Made by a program: the position numbers and the translations under genes | NCBI RefSeq assembly: GCF_014651815.1 | Contig: NZ_BMXP01000002.1 | Coordinates: 124,001 to 188,000 of the forward strand | From: Alteromonas halophila | GTDB lineage: Bacteria; Pseudomonadota; Gammaproteobacteria; Enterobacterales; Alteromonadaceae | Direction: 5' to 3' | DNA length: 64,000 bases | Shown here: in pieces, positions 15,940 through 26,250 of the stretch | How positions within the stretch are numbered: position 1 is the stretch's first letter | How the letters are laid out: each line of letters starts with the position of its first letter | Notes under the pieces: model-generated | Seen by the model: only the letters and a program-made list of their open reading frames with translations | What the model was told of the DNA's origin: nothing | The model's database searches: none

Positions 15940-18900
15940 TGCGTGCCAGCGAACACAACTATCCGTGGTATACCGCGTTTTTCCGTCACGGCCATCTACT
16001 GGCTTTAAGCATCATAATTGTTCTGGTAGCCGGTCTGTCGGCGCTTGGGACCTTGCCGCGACTGGAAGATCCACGTATTGATACCCGCAATGCGCTGGTT
16101 ATTACTGCGTATCCTGGCGCATCAGCGCAGCGGGTAGAGGCGCTGGTCAGCGATGTACTGGAAGACCGGTTGCGCGAAATTTATGAGATAAAAGAGATTC
16201 GCTCAACATCCCGGGCGGGCATTTCAATGCTGAGTATTGAAATGCAGGATTGGGTAGATAACAGCAATAACGAGCAGTTATTCAGTGAAATTCGTGACAC
16301 CATTGGCGCAGCGGCAAACAGCTTTCCTGACGGGGTGGCGGCGCCGGTATTTGACGAAAAACGCGGTGCCACTGCATTTACATTGCTGCTTGGTGTTAAG
16401 CCGGTGGTATCCGAAAATACCAGTTTGTCGATGACCGGGCGGTTGGCCACGGAGCTGGCGGACCGCCTGAGAAATGTGGCAGGCACCGAGCTGGTCAGAC
16501 TGTACGGTGAGCCTGATGAGGAAATTATTGTCGCGGTCTCACCAACGCGTCTGGCGGCCACCGGTTTATCGCTCAGCGAGGTGAGTCGTCAGATCCGGGC
16601 TGCCGACCCGAAATTGCCCGCCGGCAGTCTGCATACCGATGCCAGCACCTTGCGTTTTACCCTTAACGATACCCTTGATGGCGTCGCCATGCTCAGCGCT
16701 ATCCCGCTTCGCAATGCGGACGGGCGGTATTTACGGGTGGATGATATTGCGGATGTTTATCGTGGCTGGCAGCAACCCGTTGCCGACATTGGCCTGGTTG
16801 ACGGTGAGCAGGTCGTATTTGTTGCCGCGCGAATGCAAACCACGGTCAGGGCTGACCGCTGGACCGCAGCAGCGATTAAGGCAGTTGAAGCGTTCAACGA
16901 TGAGTTTGACGGCAGCGTCAGTGCTGATGTGGTGTTTCAGCAAAATGACTATACGGAAGCCCGGCTAAGTGAGCTGAGTGGCAATCTGTTACTCGGCAGC
17001 ACTGTAGTGATGCTGGTGATTTTACTGTTTATGGGGTTGCGGGCTGCCTGGATTGTGGGTCTGGCGCTACCGCTTTGTGCGGCGTTTGCGTTATTTTCAC
17101 TGAGCTTTTTTGGCGAGCAAATTCATCAGATGTCGATATTCGGCATGATCATCGCCATCGGCTTGCTGATTGATAATGCCATAGTCATCACCGATGAAAT
17201 CCGTATTAATTTACAAAATTCGTCACTGACCCGGGTTGGGGCGATGTCAAAAAGTGTCTCGCACCTGTTTGTACCGCTGCTGTCATCTACCCTGACCACG
17301 ATTCTTGGCTTTATGCCCATCTTTTTGCTGAACGGCAATATTGGTGACTTTATTGGCCCTATTGCCATCAGCGTGGTGATGGCGCTAATTGGCTCACTGT
17401 TTATCTCGCTGACAATAATTGCTGCGCTGGCCGCGCGTTTTTTACCGCGACATGGAGAGACGCAGGCCCGCTGGTGGCGACAGGGCCTGCAGACACCGAA
17501 CTTAAGTCAGGCGTTCCGCCGTCAGCTGGGAGGCTGGATCAAGCGTCCACTGCTCGTGCTGCCACTGGTATTTATTTTTTGCAGCAGCGGTTTCATGCTG
17601 TCGGGTCAGTTACCCAATGTTTTCTTTCCCAGTGCCGACCGTAACCAGTTTGAGCTGTATTTGTGGACCAAAGAAGGCAGCAATATTTCGCAAACCCAGA
17701 ATTATGCCCGGCAGGTTGGCACGGTGATCCGTGAACAGCCAGGCGTTGCGCAGGTCAGCTGGCTGGTCGGTGGCTCAGCGCCTTCTGTGTACTACAACCA
17801 GGTGATGTTGCGTGACAATGCGCCTAATTTTGCTAACGCCGTAATTACCACTGAGACCGTGAAACAGGCATCGGATTTGATTGATGATCTGCAGCAGACC
17901 CTTAGCCAGCAGTTTCCGGATACGCAGATCATTGTAAGGGCTTTCGGTCAGGGGCCGCCTATTGCTGCGCCCGTAGAAGTCGAAATCATAGGGCCTGACC
18001 TTGCCACACTGAATCAGCTGGGACAGCAGGTAAGGCAGGTAATGTCCACGGTGCCCGGCATCAGTCAGTCAACGGCAAGTATTACTATGGGCGAGCCGGA
18101 GCTTAGCGTTAACGCTGACAGTGATACGGTGTCGTATCTGGGGCTGACGCTGTCCGACCTGGCCAACCAGTTGCAGGTGAATTTTAGCGGTATGCTTGGC
18201 GGGTCGGTACTGGAAAGCACCGAAGAGATCCCGGTGCGGGTGCGCTTCGGTGATGAGGCGCGCGGCGACCTCGGGCAAGTAGGCAGTGCACCGCTTACCT
18301 CACCGGCCCTCAACCAGCAAACACCCTGGGTGGCCTTAAATGCGGTGTCAGATATTGCCCTTGTGCCCAGCATTAGCGGTATTACCCGTCTTTCAGGTGA
18401 GCGTTTAAACCGGGTTCAGGCGTTTCTCTATCCGGGGGTACCTGCCGTGGACGCAAGTAACCTGCTGCGGGAGAAACTCGCCGCAGAGCTAAGCTTGCCT
18501 GACGGGTATCGTCTGCACCTGGCCGGCGATGCCGATGAGCAGCAGCAGGCACTTGGTCAGCTCGCTACCTACGCCCCCGTGTTACTGGTGTTAATGATCA
18601 CCACACTTATTCTTACATTTTTAAGCCTGCGTATGGCAGCGGTGATTATTCTGGTCGCTGGCTTATCGGTTGGTTTGGGCATGTTTAGTCTGTGGATCTC
18701 GGGTCTGCCGCTGGGCTTTAATCCGTTACTTGGCAGTGCAGGTCTGATTGGCGTTGCGATTAACGGCTCAATCGTAGTGATCGCCGCTATTTGTGCAAAC
18801 CCGGACGCCCGCAAGGGCGATACCCGCAGTATTGTTCAGGAAACCATGGGCTGTAGCCGACATATCCTGTCTACTACCTTTACTACCGTAGGCGGGCTGA

Positions 18901-19079
18901 TACCATTGCTTTTGTTTAGTGAAGGGACATTCTGGCCACCGCTGGCCGTGGTACTTGCCGGTGGTGTAGGATTCTCCGTGATTTTATCGCTGGTCTTCAC
19001 GCCAACACTGGTAGCGCTTTTTATGCGCCGCGCACATGCCGCTGGCACTGACGATGAACGCCGAACTGCGTTAAACTAA
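15936..19079 (+). CDS. RND-family efflux permease (HAE1-like) with altered proton-relay residues
   Basis: A 1047-residue inner-membrane antiporter with 12 expected spans and two large periplasmic loops. It starts with the membrane helix at about 19-39, and the APxDxR-like PRLEDPRID motif follows. In the fourth helix the usual DD pair reads GLLIDNAIVI (Asp413, Asn414). In the tenth helix the position of the AcrB relay lysine reads GVAINGS (Ile942). AcrB needs Asp407, Asp408 and Lys940, so this subgroup must couple protons somewhat differently. The substrates are unknown. It is coupled to the adaptor upstream and probably controlled by the divergent TetR regulator. Confidence 0.93.
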   Translation: MMRASEHNYPWYTAFFRHGHLLALSIIIVLVAGLSALGTLPRLEDPRIDTRNALVITAYPGASAQRVEALVSDVLEDRLREIYEIKEIRSTSRAGISMLSIEMQDWVDNSNNEQLFSEIRDTIGAAANSFPDGVAAPVFDEKRGATAFTLLLGVKPVVSENTSLSMTGRLATELADRLRNVAGTELVRLYGEPDEEIIVAVSPTRLAATGLSLSEVSRQIRAADPKLPAGSLHTDASTLRFTLNDTLDGVAMLSAIPLRNADGRYLRVDDIADVYRGWQQPVADIGLVDGEQVVFVAARMQTTVRADRWTAAAIKAVEAFNDEFDGSVSADVVFQQNDYTEARLSELSGNLLLGSTVVMLVILLFMGLRAAWIVGLALPLCAAFALFSLSFFGEQIHQMSIFGMIIAIGLLIDNAIVITDEIRINLQNSSLTRVGAMSKSVSHLFVPLLSSTLTTILGFMPIFLLNGNIGDFIGPIAISVVMALIGSLFISLTIIAALAARFLPRHGETQARWWRQGLQTPNLSQAFRRQLGGWIKRPLLVLPLVFIFCSSGFMLSGQLPNVFFPSADRNQFELYLWTKEGSNISQTQNYARQVGTVIREQPGVAQVSWLVGGSAPSVYYNQVMLRDNAPNFANAVITTETVKQASDLIDDLQQTLSQQFPDTQIIVRAFGQGPPIAAPVEVEIIGPDLATLNQLGQQVRQVMSTVPGISQSTASITMGEPELSVNADSDTVSYLGLTLSDLANQLQVNFSGMLGGSVLESTEEIPVRVRFGDEARGDLGQVGSAPLTSPALNQQTPWVALNAVSDIALVPSISGITRLSGERLNRVQAFLYPGVPAVDASNLLREKLAAELSLPDGYRLHLAGDADEQQQALGQLATYAPVLLVLMITTLILTFLSLRMAAVIILVAGLSVGLGMFSLWISGLPLGFNPLLGSAGLIGVAINGSIVVIAAICANPDARKGDTRSIVQETMGCSRHILSTTFTTVGGLIPLLLFSEGTFWPPLAVVLAGGVGFSVILSLVFTPTLVALFMRRAHAAGTDDERRTALN

Positions 19080-19106
19080 CCATCAGGGGTCAACGTATAA
19101 CCAATT

Positions 19107-19247
19107 ATGCGATCGACTAATTCTGAAACCAGAGCGGCCAAACCACGTTTTCGCTGGTGGCATAGTGACTGCGCCGTGTGCAGGCGCTGGCGGCTATATG
19201 TTATTTGGGCGCTGCTTATGCTGGTGGTGTATTTGTATGTCTTCTGA
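19107..19247 (+). CDS. Possible 46-residue single-span membrane protein
   Basis: A short frame of 46 residues overlaps the start of the next gene by 11 nt. The N-terminal half is basic and aromatic with two cysteines (RFRWWHSDCAVCRRWRLY). The C-terminal half is one hydrophobic helix (VIWALLMLVVYLYVF). An AGGGG lies about 17 nt before the ATG, farther than ideal. The basic-then-hydrophobic layout and the start/stop overlap with the DUF2982 gene favour a real coupled gene. I do not recognise a family. Confidence 0.4.
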   Translation: MRSTNSETRAAKPRFRWWHSDCAVCRRWRLYVIWALLMLVVYLYVF

Positions 19248-19941
19248 CGCGTCTCAACCTATTCTTATTCGTGCAACGTCCAAACGCAACGGGATCACCA
19301 GTGTTATCATCGGTTTGGCTGGTGTACTGCTTTCCATGCTGTGGTTTGCACTTACACCGGACTGGCTGTTTCTGGCCGGAGTGTTCTTAACCAGTGCGTC
19401 CATTGTGGCCTTGCTGATTGGGTATTTTAAACTGCGCGAGCCCGAACACAGCATCGAAATATCGCCCGACGTCATCCATTATCAGCACCGGCTGGGGAAC
19501 TGGATGATCGACTGGGAAAATGTGCAACGGGTAGATTGTCCGCGCGTACGCCATGGTATCGAGCATGTTGACCTGGAAACCATCGGTATTCGCATCAAAG
19601 AGTATGGGCCGTTTTTGAAAAGTGTATCACCGAGGCTGGCCACACACCTGTTAATGGAACAGCGCCCGCTGCTTTTTCAGAACAAAGATGAAAACTGTCC
19701 CTCTGGCAGCTGTTACGAGCAGTCAATGTTCGACGATAAACACTTTACCCTGCCTGATGGTGAGGTATTCACCGGTATAAAAGCAATGCTCGCCAACCGC
19801 ATGATGCAGTTGCGCGAGCGCCTTGGCTTTGATGTGTATGTCTCTGCCTCAGAGCTTGATCGTACACCCGGCGAGTTTGTCAGTCTGCTGCGTGACTGTC
19901 AGCAGGCGCGTATTCAGAGTACCGTTAAATCAGGTACCTGA
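19237..19941 (+). CDS. DUF2982 family membrane protein
   Basis: A 234-residue protein with two N-terminal membrane helices (about 17-63) followed by a soluble domain. The EHSIEISPDVIHYQHRLGNW and IDWENVQRVDCPRV segments fit DUF2982, a family found mainly in Alteromonadales and relatives and without a known function. I chose the ATG at 19237; an upstream in-frame ATG at 19165 adds 24 residues that look like read-through of the small upstream frame. Its 3' end overlaps the convergent histidine kinase gene by 12 bp. Confidence 0.75.
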   Translation: MSSDASQPILIRATSKRNGITSVIIGLAGVLLSMLWFALTPDWLFLAGVFLTSASIVALLIGYFKLREPEHSIEISPDVIHYQHRLGNWMIDWENVQRVDCPRVRHGIEHVDLETIGIRIKEYGPFLKSVSPRLATHLLMEQRPLLFQNKDENCPSGSCYEQSMFDDKHFTLPDGEVFTGIKAMLANRMMQLRERLGFDVYVSASELDRTPGEFVSLLRDCQQARIQSTVKSGT

Positions 19942-22900
19942 CGATTGGTGCTTGTCCAGGTAGCCCTGGCCTTCGGCAAGAATAATCTCAGCCTCAAGAA
20001 TAAGCGCTGGCATATGTTCGGCCACCAGAAAGTGCTGACCGAGTTTTAGCGCTGATTCCAGGTCTCTGGCCAGATCCTGTAGTTTGGGTACTCCGGTATA
20101 GCAACAGGCACCATGCAACCGGTGGATTTCTGACTTCAGCGTATCGTAGTTGCGCTTATCCCACTGTTGTCTGATGTTTTCTATTGAGCCGGGCAGCAAT
20201 GTCAAAAAGTCATTTAGCAATTCTTCGGTGGCGGCTTGGTTGTGGTTGGTACGCTGCATCGCAAGCTGCCAGTCAAGGGTGGGTAACGCCATCTTGACCG
20301 GCTCAATGTTCTGACACCAGCGCCGGACAAGATCGAGCAGATTGGCAAGATCAATCGGTTTGGGCAGGTAATCGTCCATGCCCGATGCCAGCAGTCTCTC
20401 CTGCTCTTCCTTAAAGGCATGTGCAGTGACAGCGATAATTGGCGTACCCATATTCAGCGGTGTCTGACGGATCCCCCGCGAAGCCTGCAGACCATCCATC
20501 CCCGGCATCTGAACATCCATTAATATCAGATCAAACTCAGCTGTCTGGCAGCGGTTAACGGCATCCTGGCCACTCATGGATGTCGTGAGCATAACGGGTG
20601 AGTTGTCCAGCCAGGTATGCAACAGCTTGAGGTTCATATCCATGTCATCCACTGCCAGGATGCGCGCTTTTGGCAGGCTGTCGAGCTTGTCCTGCATGGG
20701 ATTACGGTTAACCTTTTCGCGCTGATGAACGATGCTGTCCAGCTTGGAAATGGTCAGTGGCATGCGTAGCTGACTGATAAAGTGATTCTGCAGGCTGGGG
20801 TACTGTGAGAAAGGCTCAGGGCCGGAGTAGCAGAGTATTCGCTTTTGCGCCGGGATTTCGACCAGCTCTGCCAGTAACGCGTCGCGCTGCGCAATTTTGC
20901 TTACTGGTACCGTTGCCAGTAAATAATCTGACGTGACATTAAGCCGTCGTAAAAACTCGACGGATTCCACAGCATAGACATCGGCGCCCATACAGGCCAG
21001 TAAGTGAGCACTGGCGCGACGTGTATCGGGGACTGGATCAAATACGACGACTTTTTTGCCTTGCCAGTCTTCATTCGGTGTGAGCGCAAATTTCTGGCTG
21101 AGCTGATTGGTTTTTAAGGTGACGGTAAAGGTACTGCCTACATTCGGCACACTTTTCAGCGTGATATTCCCTCGCATCAGGCGCACCAGCTCGCGGCAGA
21201 TAACCAGGCCCAGTCCGGTGCCCTGATAACTGCGGTTTATCGCATCCTCAACCTGCGAAAACGCATTGAACAGTTTCTTTTTATCTTTACGGCTGATGCC
21301 AATCCCAGAGTCTTCAACCTTAAATTCCAGTTCGTGGATGCCGTGCGCCAGAGGTTTGGCCCGTGCGCTTAGCGTAACCATGCCGCTGGACGTAAATTTT
21401 ATAGCATTACTGAGCAGGTTATTGAGAATTTGCTTGATGCGAAATACATCGCCAATCAGCTTCTCAGGCAGCGGGCCCAATTCAAATACAAATTCCAGTC
21501 GCTTGGTATGGGCGGATTTAGACATAATAGTGACCATTTCTTCCAGCAACTGGTTAGGCGAAAAAGGCTGGTTGTTAATGGTCAGTTTGCCTGCCTCAAT
21601 TTTAGAAAAGTCGAGCACATCGTTAACGATACTGAGCAGGTTGTCAGCGGCCGTATTGATAATGCGTACCTGTTCCTGCTGGTCTGATGGCAGCGCGGCT
21701 TGTGTCAGTTCACGACTGAACCCCAAAATAGCATTAAGGGGGGTACGAATTTCATGGCTCATGTTGGCCAGGAACTGCGACTTGACATTGCTGGCTTTTA
21801 TCGCATCTTTGCGGGCAATATCCAGCCGCGCGTTCTGTTCCTCGATCAGCTCCATGTTATTGCGCAAATCATTGGTGGCTTGCTCCACCTCACTTTCAAG
21901 CTGACTGCGACTCTTTTCCATTAGCGCCAGTGAAAACAGACCTGACTCTAAAAACACGCCGACCTGAAAACAGTAAGTAGTAAAGTCGTTAGACGGCAGA
22001 ATTCCCACCAGGCTGAGCATCCCGACGATGGCGCCGGTGGCCAGCATGGTCCAGGCAAAAATAAAATAACGGGCAGGCTGAAAACGTTTATAAAAGGCTT
22101 CAAATCCGGCAAAAATATAACTGCATATGGCCAGCATACCGATCCCGTAGACCAGATTGTTTTTCCAGATATGCGGGAGCAGGTCAGGCAGGCATATCAG
22201 GCCTATAAGGGCCTGTGTTATTAGTAAAAATTTGACGAACGGGTGCGCAAAACTGGCATTTTTGCGGGTTTCCAGAAACGTCAGAGTGAAAATACCGGAG
22301 CTTATTCCAATCAACACGAAAATAAGCTCGGTATGGCTGATAAGCCAGTCTGGTAGTTGCCCGGAGGTAAAGAGGTGCACGTGTCCGCCCCATACCAGTT
22401 GCCATAACACTACCGCACTAAGATAACCCACATACGCCAGCAGACTGGGCTCACGCACTTCAAAGTAGAGCACCAGATTGTAAATCGCCAGAATAATCAG
22501 GCCACCGTAAAAGAGCCCCCACAGCAAACTGTCGATCTGAAACCCGACGTTGTGCAGCTTGCGCGGTTCAACCTGAAGGGGGACGATCAGGCTGGAGGAC
22601 TCGCTCTCAACCCGCATATACAGTTCTACGGCTTCAGCGTACGGCAGATTGACACCAAACGTCGGCATGCGAAAAGTCTGGTCCGGCTGTGCCTTACCCT
22701 GGTGACTGAATGCTTTCACCTCGCCGTTCTGTACCAGATAAAAATCGACTTTATCAAGCTGGCTGAAGTTAACTGAGAACACCCATTCCCGCAGGTTACT
22801 CACATTGCTTATGGAAACCTGTAGCCACATGCCGCGATCATGAAAGCCAAAATTTGGGTTACCGTCGACATAGCGCTGAAACTCACCCCGGCGACGGATG

Positions 22901-23100
22901 ATGTCATCAATAGTTAGCGGCGTTGTGGATTCATACAGATACGACAACGAGTCAGCCAGTTCCAGTTCGGCCTCTTCATCGAATAACTGTACAGTCTGCT
23001 GGGCATTGGCATGCGTGCAGATTGCCAGCAACATCAACAATATAAAGAAGGGGAAGTACGTTCTCACAGTGTGCGTTATTATTCTGATCTTAATGGTCAT
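19930..23100 (-). CDS. 7TMR-DISM hybrid sensor histidine kinase with receiver and BarA-like HPt domains
   Basis: A 1056-residue phosphorelay protein. Order: signal sequence (1-33), 7TMR-DISM extracellular domain (about 35-180), seven membrane helices (about 190-395), coiled coil (395-440), HisKA with phospho-acceptor His449 in NMSHEIRTPLN, HATPase (about 550-665), a degenerate receiver without phosphorylation Asp (about 680-790), a full receiver with Asp862 in LILMDVQMPG, and an HPt domain with His993 in IHRLHGACCYTG. The kinase-to-HPt part strongly recalls BarA, but the sensor half is a 7TMR-DISM module. The ATG at 23100 precedes a good signal sequence; an earlier start at 23199 adds 33 unlikely residues. 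The partner regulator is not in the window. Confidence 0.9.
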   Translation of the reverse strand: MTIKIRIITHTVRTYFPFFILLMLLAICTHANAQQTVQLFDEEAELELADSLSYLYESTTPLTIDDIIRRRGEFQRYVDGNPNFGFHDRGMWLQVSISNVSNLREWVFSVNFSQLDKVDFYLVQNGEVKAFSHQGKAQPDQTFRMPTFGVNLPYAEAVELYMRVESESSSLIVPLQVEPRKLHNVGFQIDSLLWGLFYGGLIILAIYNLVLYFEVREPSLLAYVGYLSAVVLWQLVWGGHVHLFTSGQLPDWLISHTELIFVLIGISSGIFTLTFLETRKNASFAHPFVKFLLITQALIGLICLPDLLPHIWKNNLVYGIGMLAICSYIFAGFEAFYKRFQPARYFIFAWTMLATGAIVGMLSLVGILPSNDFTTYCFQVGVFLESGLFSLALMEKSRSQLESEVEQATNDLRNNMELIEEQNARLDIARKDAIKASNVKSQFLANMSHEIRTPLNAILGFSRELTQAALPSDQQEQVRIINTAADNLLSIVNDVLDFSKIEAGKLTINNQPFSPNQLLEEMVTIMSKSAHTKRLEFVFELGPLPEKLIGDVFRIKQILNNLLSNAIKFTSSGMVTLSARAKPLAHGIHELEFKVEDSGIGISRKDKKKLFNAFSQVEDAINRSYQGTGLGLVICRELVRLMRGNITLKSVPNVGSTFTVTLKTNQLSQKFALTPNEDWQGKKVVVFDPVPDTRRASAHLLACMGADVYAVESVEFLRRLNVTSDYLLATVPVSKIAQRDALLAELVEIPAQKRILCYSGPEPFSQYPSLQNHFISQLRMPLTISKLDSIVHQREKVNRNPMQDKLDSLPKARILAVDDMDMNLKLLHTWLDNSPVMLTTSMSGQDAVNRCQTAEFDLILMDVQMPGMDGLQASRGIRQTPLNMGTPIIAVTAHAFKEEQERLLASGMDDYLPKPIDLANLLDLVRRWCQNIEPVKMALPTLDWQLAMQRTNHNQAATEELLNDFLTLLPGSIENIRQQWDKRNYDTLKSEIHRLHGACCYTGVPKLQDLARDLESALKLGQHFLVAEHMPALILEAEIILAEGQGYLDKHQSSGT

Positions 23101-23335
23101 TAAACCATTACTGCTAGCTTTGTACAAAGGCGGTGACAACTTTTGGCTCAGGCATGCCGCCTTTTGGCGTATTGCACTGCCATGGGCTTTAGCCCACAAT
23201 AGCTTTAGAAAGGTGTAACTGTGGCATCAGGCCTGTAAACATTTATTACCTTGCTGAGTTCGTTGCGCAGAGTCCCGGATGGTGGCCGCTTTGCAAAGCG
23301 CTGTAGTCACTAAAATAAAAAACTGAACAAATTGC

Positions 23336-25639
23336 ATGAGCGATCAGATTACGATTAATCAAGACGGCATAGAACAACTGCCGCTCAGGACCTTCACCGA
23401 AGATGCGTACCTGAATTATTCCATGTATGTGATTATGGATCGGGCACTGCCGCATATTGCTGATGGCCTCAAGCCGGTCCAGCGTCGCATTATTTATGCG
23501 ATGTCAGATCTTGGCCTGAGTAATAATGCCAAGTATAAAAAGTCCGCGCGCACCGTGGGCGACGTGCTGGGTAAGTTCCATCCTCATGGCGACTCAGCCT
23601 GCTACGAAGCCATGGTGCTAATGGCACAGCCCTTTACTTACCGGTATCCACTGGTCGATGGCCAGGGCAACTGGGGCGCACCGGATGATCCCAAGTCATT
23701 CGCGGCAATGCGTTATACCGAAGCCCGTTTATCGCGCTTTAGTGAGGTATTACTCAGCGAACTGGGACAAGGTACGGTTGACTGGGTACCTAATTTTGAC
23801 GGCACCCTGAAAGAACCCAGCATGTTGCCGGCACGTCTGCCGCATATTCTGCTAAATGGCGTAACGGGAATTGCGGTCGGTATGGCCACCGATATTCCGC
23901 CCCATAATGCGCGTGAAACCGCCAACGCCTGCGCCCTGTTACTGGACAACAGCCGCGCGACGTTAGAAGACGTCATGGACATTGTGCAGGCGCCGGATTA
24001 TCCCACCGATGCGGAGATTATTACGCCGCGTGCGGATATCCGGAAAATTTACGAAACCGGTCGCGGTAGTATAAAAATGCGTGCCATATTCCGGGAAGAA
24101 GCCGGTGACATCGTCATCACAGCCTTGCCTCATCAGGCATCGGGCGCGAAAATTCTTGAGCAGATTGCCGCACAGATGCAGGCCAAAAAGCTACCGATGG
24201 TCAGCGATCTGCGCGACGACTCTGATCATGAGAACCCCACCCGTCTTATCATAACGCCGCGCTCAAACCGGGTAGATACGGCGCAACTGATGCAGCATCT
24301 GTTCGCCACTACCGATTTGGAGAAAAACTATCGGGTAAATCTGAACATGATAGGCCTGGACGGACGTCCACAGGTTAAAGATTTACGCACGATCTTGTCT
24401 GAGTGGCTAAGCTACCGTAAAGACGTGGTGACCCGCCGGCTTCAGTACCGGCTGGATAAGGTACTGGCACGGCTGCATATTCTGGAAGGTCTGTTGGTCG
24501 CCTTTCTGAATATCGATGAAGTCATAGAAATTATCCGTACCTTTGATGAGCCGAAGCCCGAGCTGATGTCGCGCTTCGGTCTGACTGACAAACAGGCAGA
24601 AGCGATCCTTGAGCTGAAGCTGCGCCATCTTGCCAAACTTGAAGAGATGAAAATTCGCGGTGAGCAGGAGGAACTGGAGCAGGAACGTGACAAACTGCAG
24701 ACGCTGTTGGGTTCAGACCGCCGCCTGAAAACGCTGATCAAAAAAGAGATTCTGGAAGCTGCAGAGAAGTATGGTGATGACCGTCGCTCGCCGCTTGTTG
24801 AACGTGGTGAAGCCAAGGCGTTGTCGGAAAAAGAACTGGTACCGGCAGAGTCGGTAACGGTAGTGCTGTCAGAAAAAGGCTGGGCACGATGTGCCAAAGG
24901 CCACGACGTTGATGCGGCGGCGCTAAACTATAAGGCCGGTGATAATTACCTCTCCAGTGCGATAGGTAAGAGCAATCAGCCAGCAGTCTTTCTTGATACT
25001 TCGGGCCGCGCCTTTGCCTGTGATGCGCACAGTCTGCCATCAGCGCGCAGTCAGGGAGAGCCTATGACCGGGCGTTTCTCGATTGTGGCCGGAGAAACAC
25101 TGGCCCACGTATTAATGGGGCGTGACGATGATCGGTATCTGATGGCCTCTGACGGCGGTTATGGCTTTGTCGGAGCGTTTGCAGGCATGGTCAGCAAAAA
25201 CAAAGCCGGTAAAGCGTACCTCAGTGTGCCGACCGGGGCCAAGGTGCTTACTCCGCGGCGTGTGCACAATCCTGATACAGACTGGTGTCTGGCGATCTCT
25301 ACCGAAGGCCGGATGCTGCTGTTTCCGATGCGCGATTTGCCAAGTTTAGGCAAAGGTAAGGGGAATAAAATTATTAATATTCCGTCTGCCAAAGCGCAGT
25401 CCCGGGAAGAATACGTAAAACTGGTTGATGTTGTGCCTGATGGTGCCGCAGTCAAAATTACCGCCGGTAAACGCAGCATGACGTTAAGTGCAGCGGATCT
25501 GGAGCACTACCGTGGCGAGCGCGGTCGCAGAGGGAATAAGCTGCCCCGGGGCCTGCAGCGGGTCGACAGCATTACTATTGAACAGGCTGCGCAGACGCCC
25601 ACGTCTGATGACCTTAACCCCGGAGAACCGCAGGTTTAA
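23336..25639 (+). CDS. parC: DNA topoisomerase IV subunit A
   Basis: A 767-residue type IIA topoisomerase subunit that decatenates daughter chromosomes with ParE. The N-terminal [20 protein letters not shown] stretch, the [15 protein letters not shown] quinolone-determining region, and the active-site Tyr127 in [11 protein letters not shown] are all intact. Ser87 and Glu91, the usual quinolone-resistance positions, are wild type. The shorter beta-pinwheel C-terminal domain fits ParC rather than GyrA. parE is not adjacent. The H-NOX gene follows 21 nt downstream on the same strand. Confidence 0.96.
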   Translation: MSDQITINQDGIEQLPLRTFTEDAYLNYSMYVIMDRALPHIADGLKPVQRRIIYAMSDLGLSNNAKYKKSARTVGDVLGKFHPHGDSACYEAMVLMAQPFTYRYPLVDGQGNWGAPDDPKSFAAMRYTEARLSRFSEVLLSELGQGTVDWVPNFDGTLKEPSMLPARLPHILLNGVTGIAVGMATDIPPHNARETANACALLLDNSRATLEDVMDIVQAPDYPTDAEIITPRADIRKIYETGRGSIKMRAIFREEAGDIVITALPHQASGAKILEQIAAQMQAKKLPMVSDLRDDSDHENPTRLIITPRSNRVDTAQLMQHLFATTDLEKNYRVNLNMIGLDGRPQVKDLRTILSEWLSYRKDVVTRRLQYRLDKVLARLHILEGLLVAFLNIDEVIEIIRTFDEPKPELMSRFGLTDKQAEAILELKLRHLAKLEEMKIRGEQEELEQERDKLQTLLGSDRRLKTLIKKEILEAAEKYGDDRRSPLVERGEAKALSEKELVPAESVTVVLSEKGWARCAKGHDVDAAALNYKAGDNYLSSAIGKSNQPAVFLDTSGRAFACDAHSLPSARSQGEPMTGRFSIVAGETLAHVLMGRDDDRYLMASDGGYGFVGAFAGMVSKNKAGKAYLSVPTGAKVLTPRRVHNPDTDWCLAISTEGRMLLFPMRDLPSLGKGKGNKIINIPSAKAQSREEYVKLVDVVPDGAAVKITAGKRSMTLSAADLEHYRGERGRRGNKLPRGLQRVDSITIEQAAQTPTSDDLNPGEPQV

Positions 25640-25660
25640 TCCACAATAAGGAAAACGCTG

Positions 25661-26200
25661 ATGCTGGGTATTGTCTTTACGTCACTGGTGGAGATGCTTG
25701 AAGAAAAAGCCTCGCCGGAGTTCGCTGATGAAGTGATTAACGAAGCGCAGCTTGAAAATGACGGCGCCTTTACAGCGGTCGGTTATTATCCGTTTTCAGA
25801 AATGAAAAAGTTGCTGGACGTGCTGATGGAGAAAACCGGGAAGTCTGCTGACGAATTGCTGCATGAGTTTGGCGTGTATCTGTTTGGGCGTTTATCACAG
25901 AGCCATGGTCAGGTGCTGGCAGGCAAAGAAAGTCTGCTGGACATGCTGCAGTACCTGGATGGTGATATTCATGTACAGGTCAGAAAGCTCTACCCTGATG
26001 CAGATTTACCGCGATTTACGGTGAAATCACGCACTGATAAAGCCATGCGTATGCGCTATTACTCAGAGCGAGATTTATATGCTCTGGCTGAGGGGCTGCT
26101 GGATGGCGCGGCAGCGTTTTATAACTGCAATATCACACGGGAAACCATCAAAACCGGCGAGCCGCATACCTATGAGTTCAGCATACAGGTAACCGGATAA
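25661..26200 (+). CDS. H-NOX heme nitric oxide/oxygen binding protein
   Basis: A 179-residue stand-alone H-NOX (HNOB) domain. It starts MLGIVFTSLVEMLEEKA, has the probable proximal heme ligand His104 in DIHVQVRKLYP, and the heme-propionate motif YxSxR at Tyr133-Ser135-Arg137 (RYYSERDL), followed by AEGLLDGAA. These proteins bind NO (and sometimes O2) and usually control a histidine kinase or cyclic-di-GMP enzyme encoded beside them. Here the upstream neighbour is parC, 21 nt away, and a terminator follows, so the partner is not evident. The 7TMR-DISM kinase at 19930-23100 is nearby but on the other strand and separated by parC. Confidence 0.9.
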   Translation: MLGIVFTSLVEMLEEKASPEFADEVINEAQLENDGAFTAVGYYPFSEMKKLLDVLMEKTGKSADELLHEFGVYLFGRLSQSHGQVLAGKESLLDMLQYLDGDIHVQVRKLYPDADLPRFTVKSRTDKAMRMRYYSERDLYALAEGLLDGAAAFYNCNITRETIKTGEPHTYEFSIQVTG

Positions 26201-26250
26201 CGCCGAATGTCCCCCAGATGAACGCGTGTGTAGGCCGACGGGTATAAAAA

